From positions 1-5,307 of the forward strand of contig JAXHST010000038.1 in NCBI GenBank assembly GCA_034190325.1: DNA of 5,307 nt. The letters run 5' to 3'. Position 1 is the first letter of the stretch. Every line of letters starts with the position of its first letter. Shown here one piece after another: positions 5,145 to 5,307 of the stretch. The notes below the pieces were generated by a model. The model was not told where the DNA came from and did no database searches. It saw nothing but the letters and a program-made list of their open reading frames with translations. The stretch is from UBA287 sp034190325 (GTDB lineage: Archaea; Thermoplasmatota; UBA186; UBA287). The translations under genes and the position numbers were made by a program.

Positions 5145-5307
5145 GCATAGATCCTGTAAACGTTCTCAGCATCCATGGCAAGCAGATCCTTTTTTATCCT
5201 TCCTTTTATATCCATTCCCTTGACTATGGCTTTTCTCAATATGCCTGCAGGCTGATCTCCGAAGAGAACAGCGCCAATAAGCTTATCACCCCTGAAAAAG
5301 AGCTTTC
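5141..5307 (-). CDS. FAD/NAD(P)-dependent oxidoreductase, C-terminal 54 residues (partial)
   Basis: Only the 3' end is inside the window, entering from the right edge and stopping at TAG 5143-5141. It reads KLFFRGDKLIGAVLFGDQPA followed by a basic helix and ending VYRIYA. The pattern 'GD.LIGA.LFGD..AG.L' is typical of the C-terminal dimerisation domain of pyridine-nucleotide-disulfide oxidoreductases of the NADH oxidase/NirB/CoA-disulfide reductase group. In several bacteria a related FAD-NAD(P) oxidoreductase is encoded with cooS and cooF and is thought to pass electrons from CO to NAD(P). Here it is on the opposite strand, ending 101 bases from cooC, so it is not in the same transcript. The flavin- and NAD-binding domains are outside the window, so the exact family is uncertain. 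Confidence 0.65.
   Translation of the reverse strand, partial: KLFFRGDKLIGAVLFGDQPAGILRKAIVKGMDIKGRIKKDLLAMDAENVYRIYA
5190..5207 (+). terminator. T-rich tract that may end coo operon transcripts
   Basis: A run of six T (5190-5195) and a run of four T (5204-5207) lie about 150 bases after the cooC stop on the plus strand. Archaeal RNA polymerase terminates at T-tracts without needing a hairpin. The tract is antisense to the oxidoreductase coding region, where lysine codons alone would explain it. Confidence 0.2.

Noticed and set aside
16..5298. The 10-base string CCCCTGAAAA occurs near both ends of the window (16-25 and 5289-5298), like flanking direct repeats of a mobile element.
   Set aside because: Both copies lie inside coding sequence and encode similar F-R-G-D residues on the minus strand. 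No transposase or terminal inverted repeats are seen, so coincidence is the simpler reading.

Overview
The window looks archaeal. Upstream of the divergent and leftward genes there are purine-rich BRE plus TATA-box pairs placed about 27 bases before start codons, as expected for archaeal promoters and leaderless mRNAs. Codon use is AGA/AGG- and ATA-rich with moderate G+C. The lineage cannot be fixed from this sequence. A euryarchaeon of the kind that carries a bacterial-type CODH (for example Archaeoglobales, methanogens or ANME-type archaea) is a guess.

Layout: (1) 1-248, minus strand: the first 82 codons of a DppB/OppB/NikB-type ABC permease, with its own likely leaderless promoter. (2) 370-1332, minus strand: purM, complete (AIR synthetase, purine synthesis). 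(3) 1333-1512: a divergent control region holding a weak purM promoter, a strong BRE/TATA for the rightward genes, and two short palindromes. (4) 1513-1599, plus strand: a 28-codon leader ORF whose TGA overlaps the next ATG. (5) 1596-5039, plus strand: a tight cooF-cooS-cooC operon. (6) 5141-5307, minus strand: the C-terminal 54 residues of a probable FAD/NAD(P)-dependent oxidoreductase, tail-to-tail with cooC.

The core is a carbon monoxide dehydrogenase module. CooS oxidises CO (or reduces CO2) at a Ni-Fe-S C-cluster, CooC is the P-loop ATPase that helps load nickel, and CooF is a four-cluster ferredoxin-like electron carrier. All expected metal ligands of CooS are present. The neighbouring flavin oxidoreductase suggests that electrons may pass from CooF to NAD(P), as in the CooS-CooF-FNOR gene neighbourhoods known from bacteria, but only its tail is visible here.

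No tRNA, rRNA, CRISPR array, insertion sequence or integrase is visible. The system itself is of a known type. The less ordinary points are the probable leaderless leader ORF coupled to cooF, the operator-like palindromes, several CooS residue substitutions, and a long N-terminal extension on CooC.
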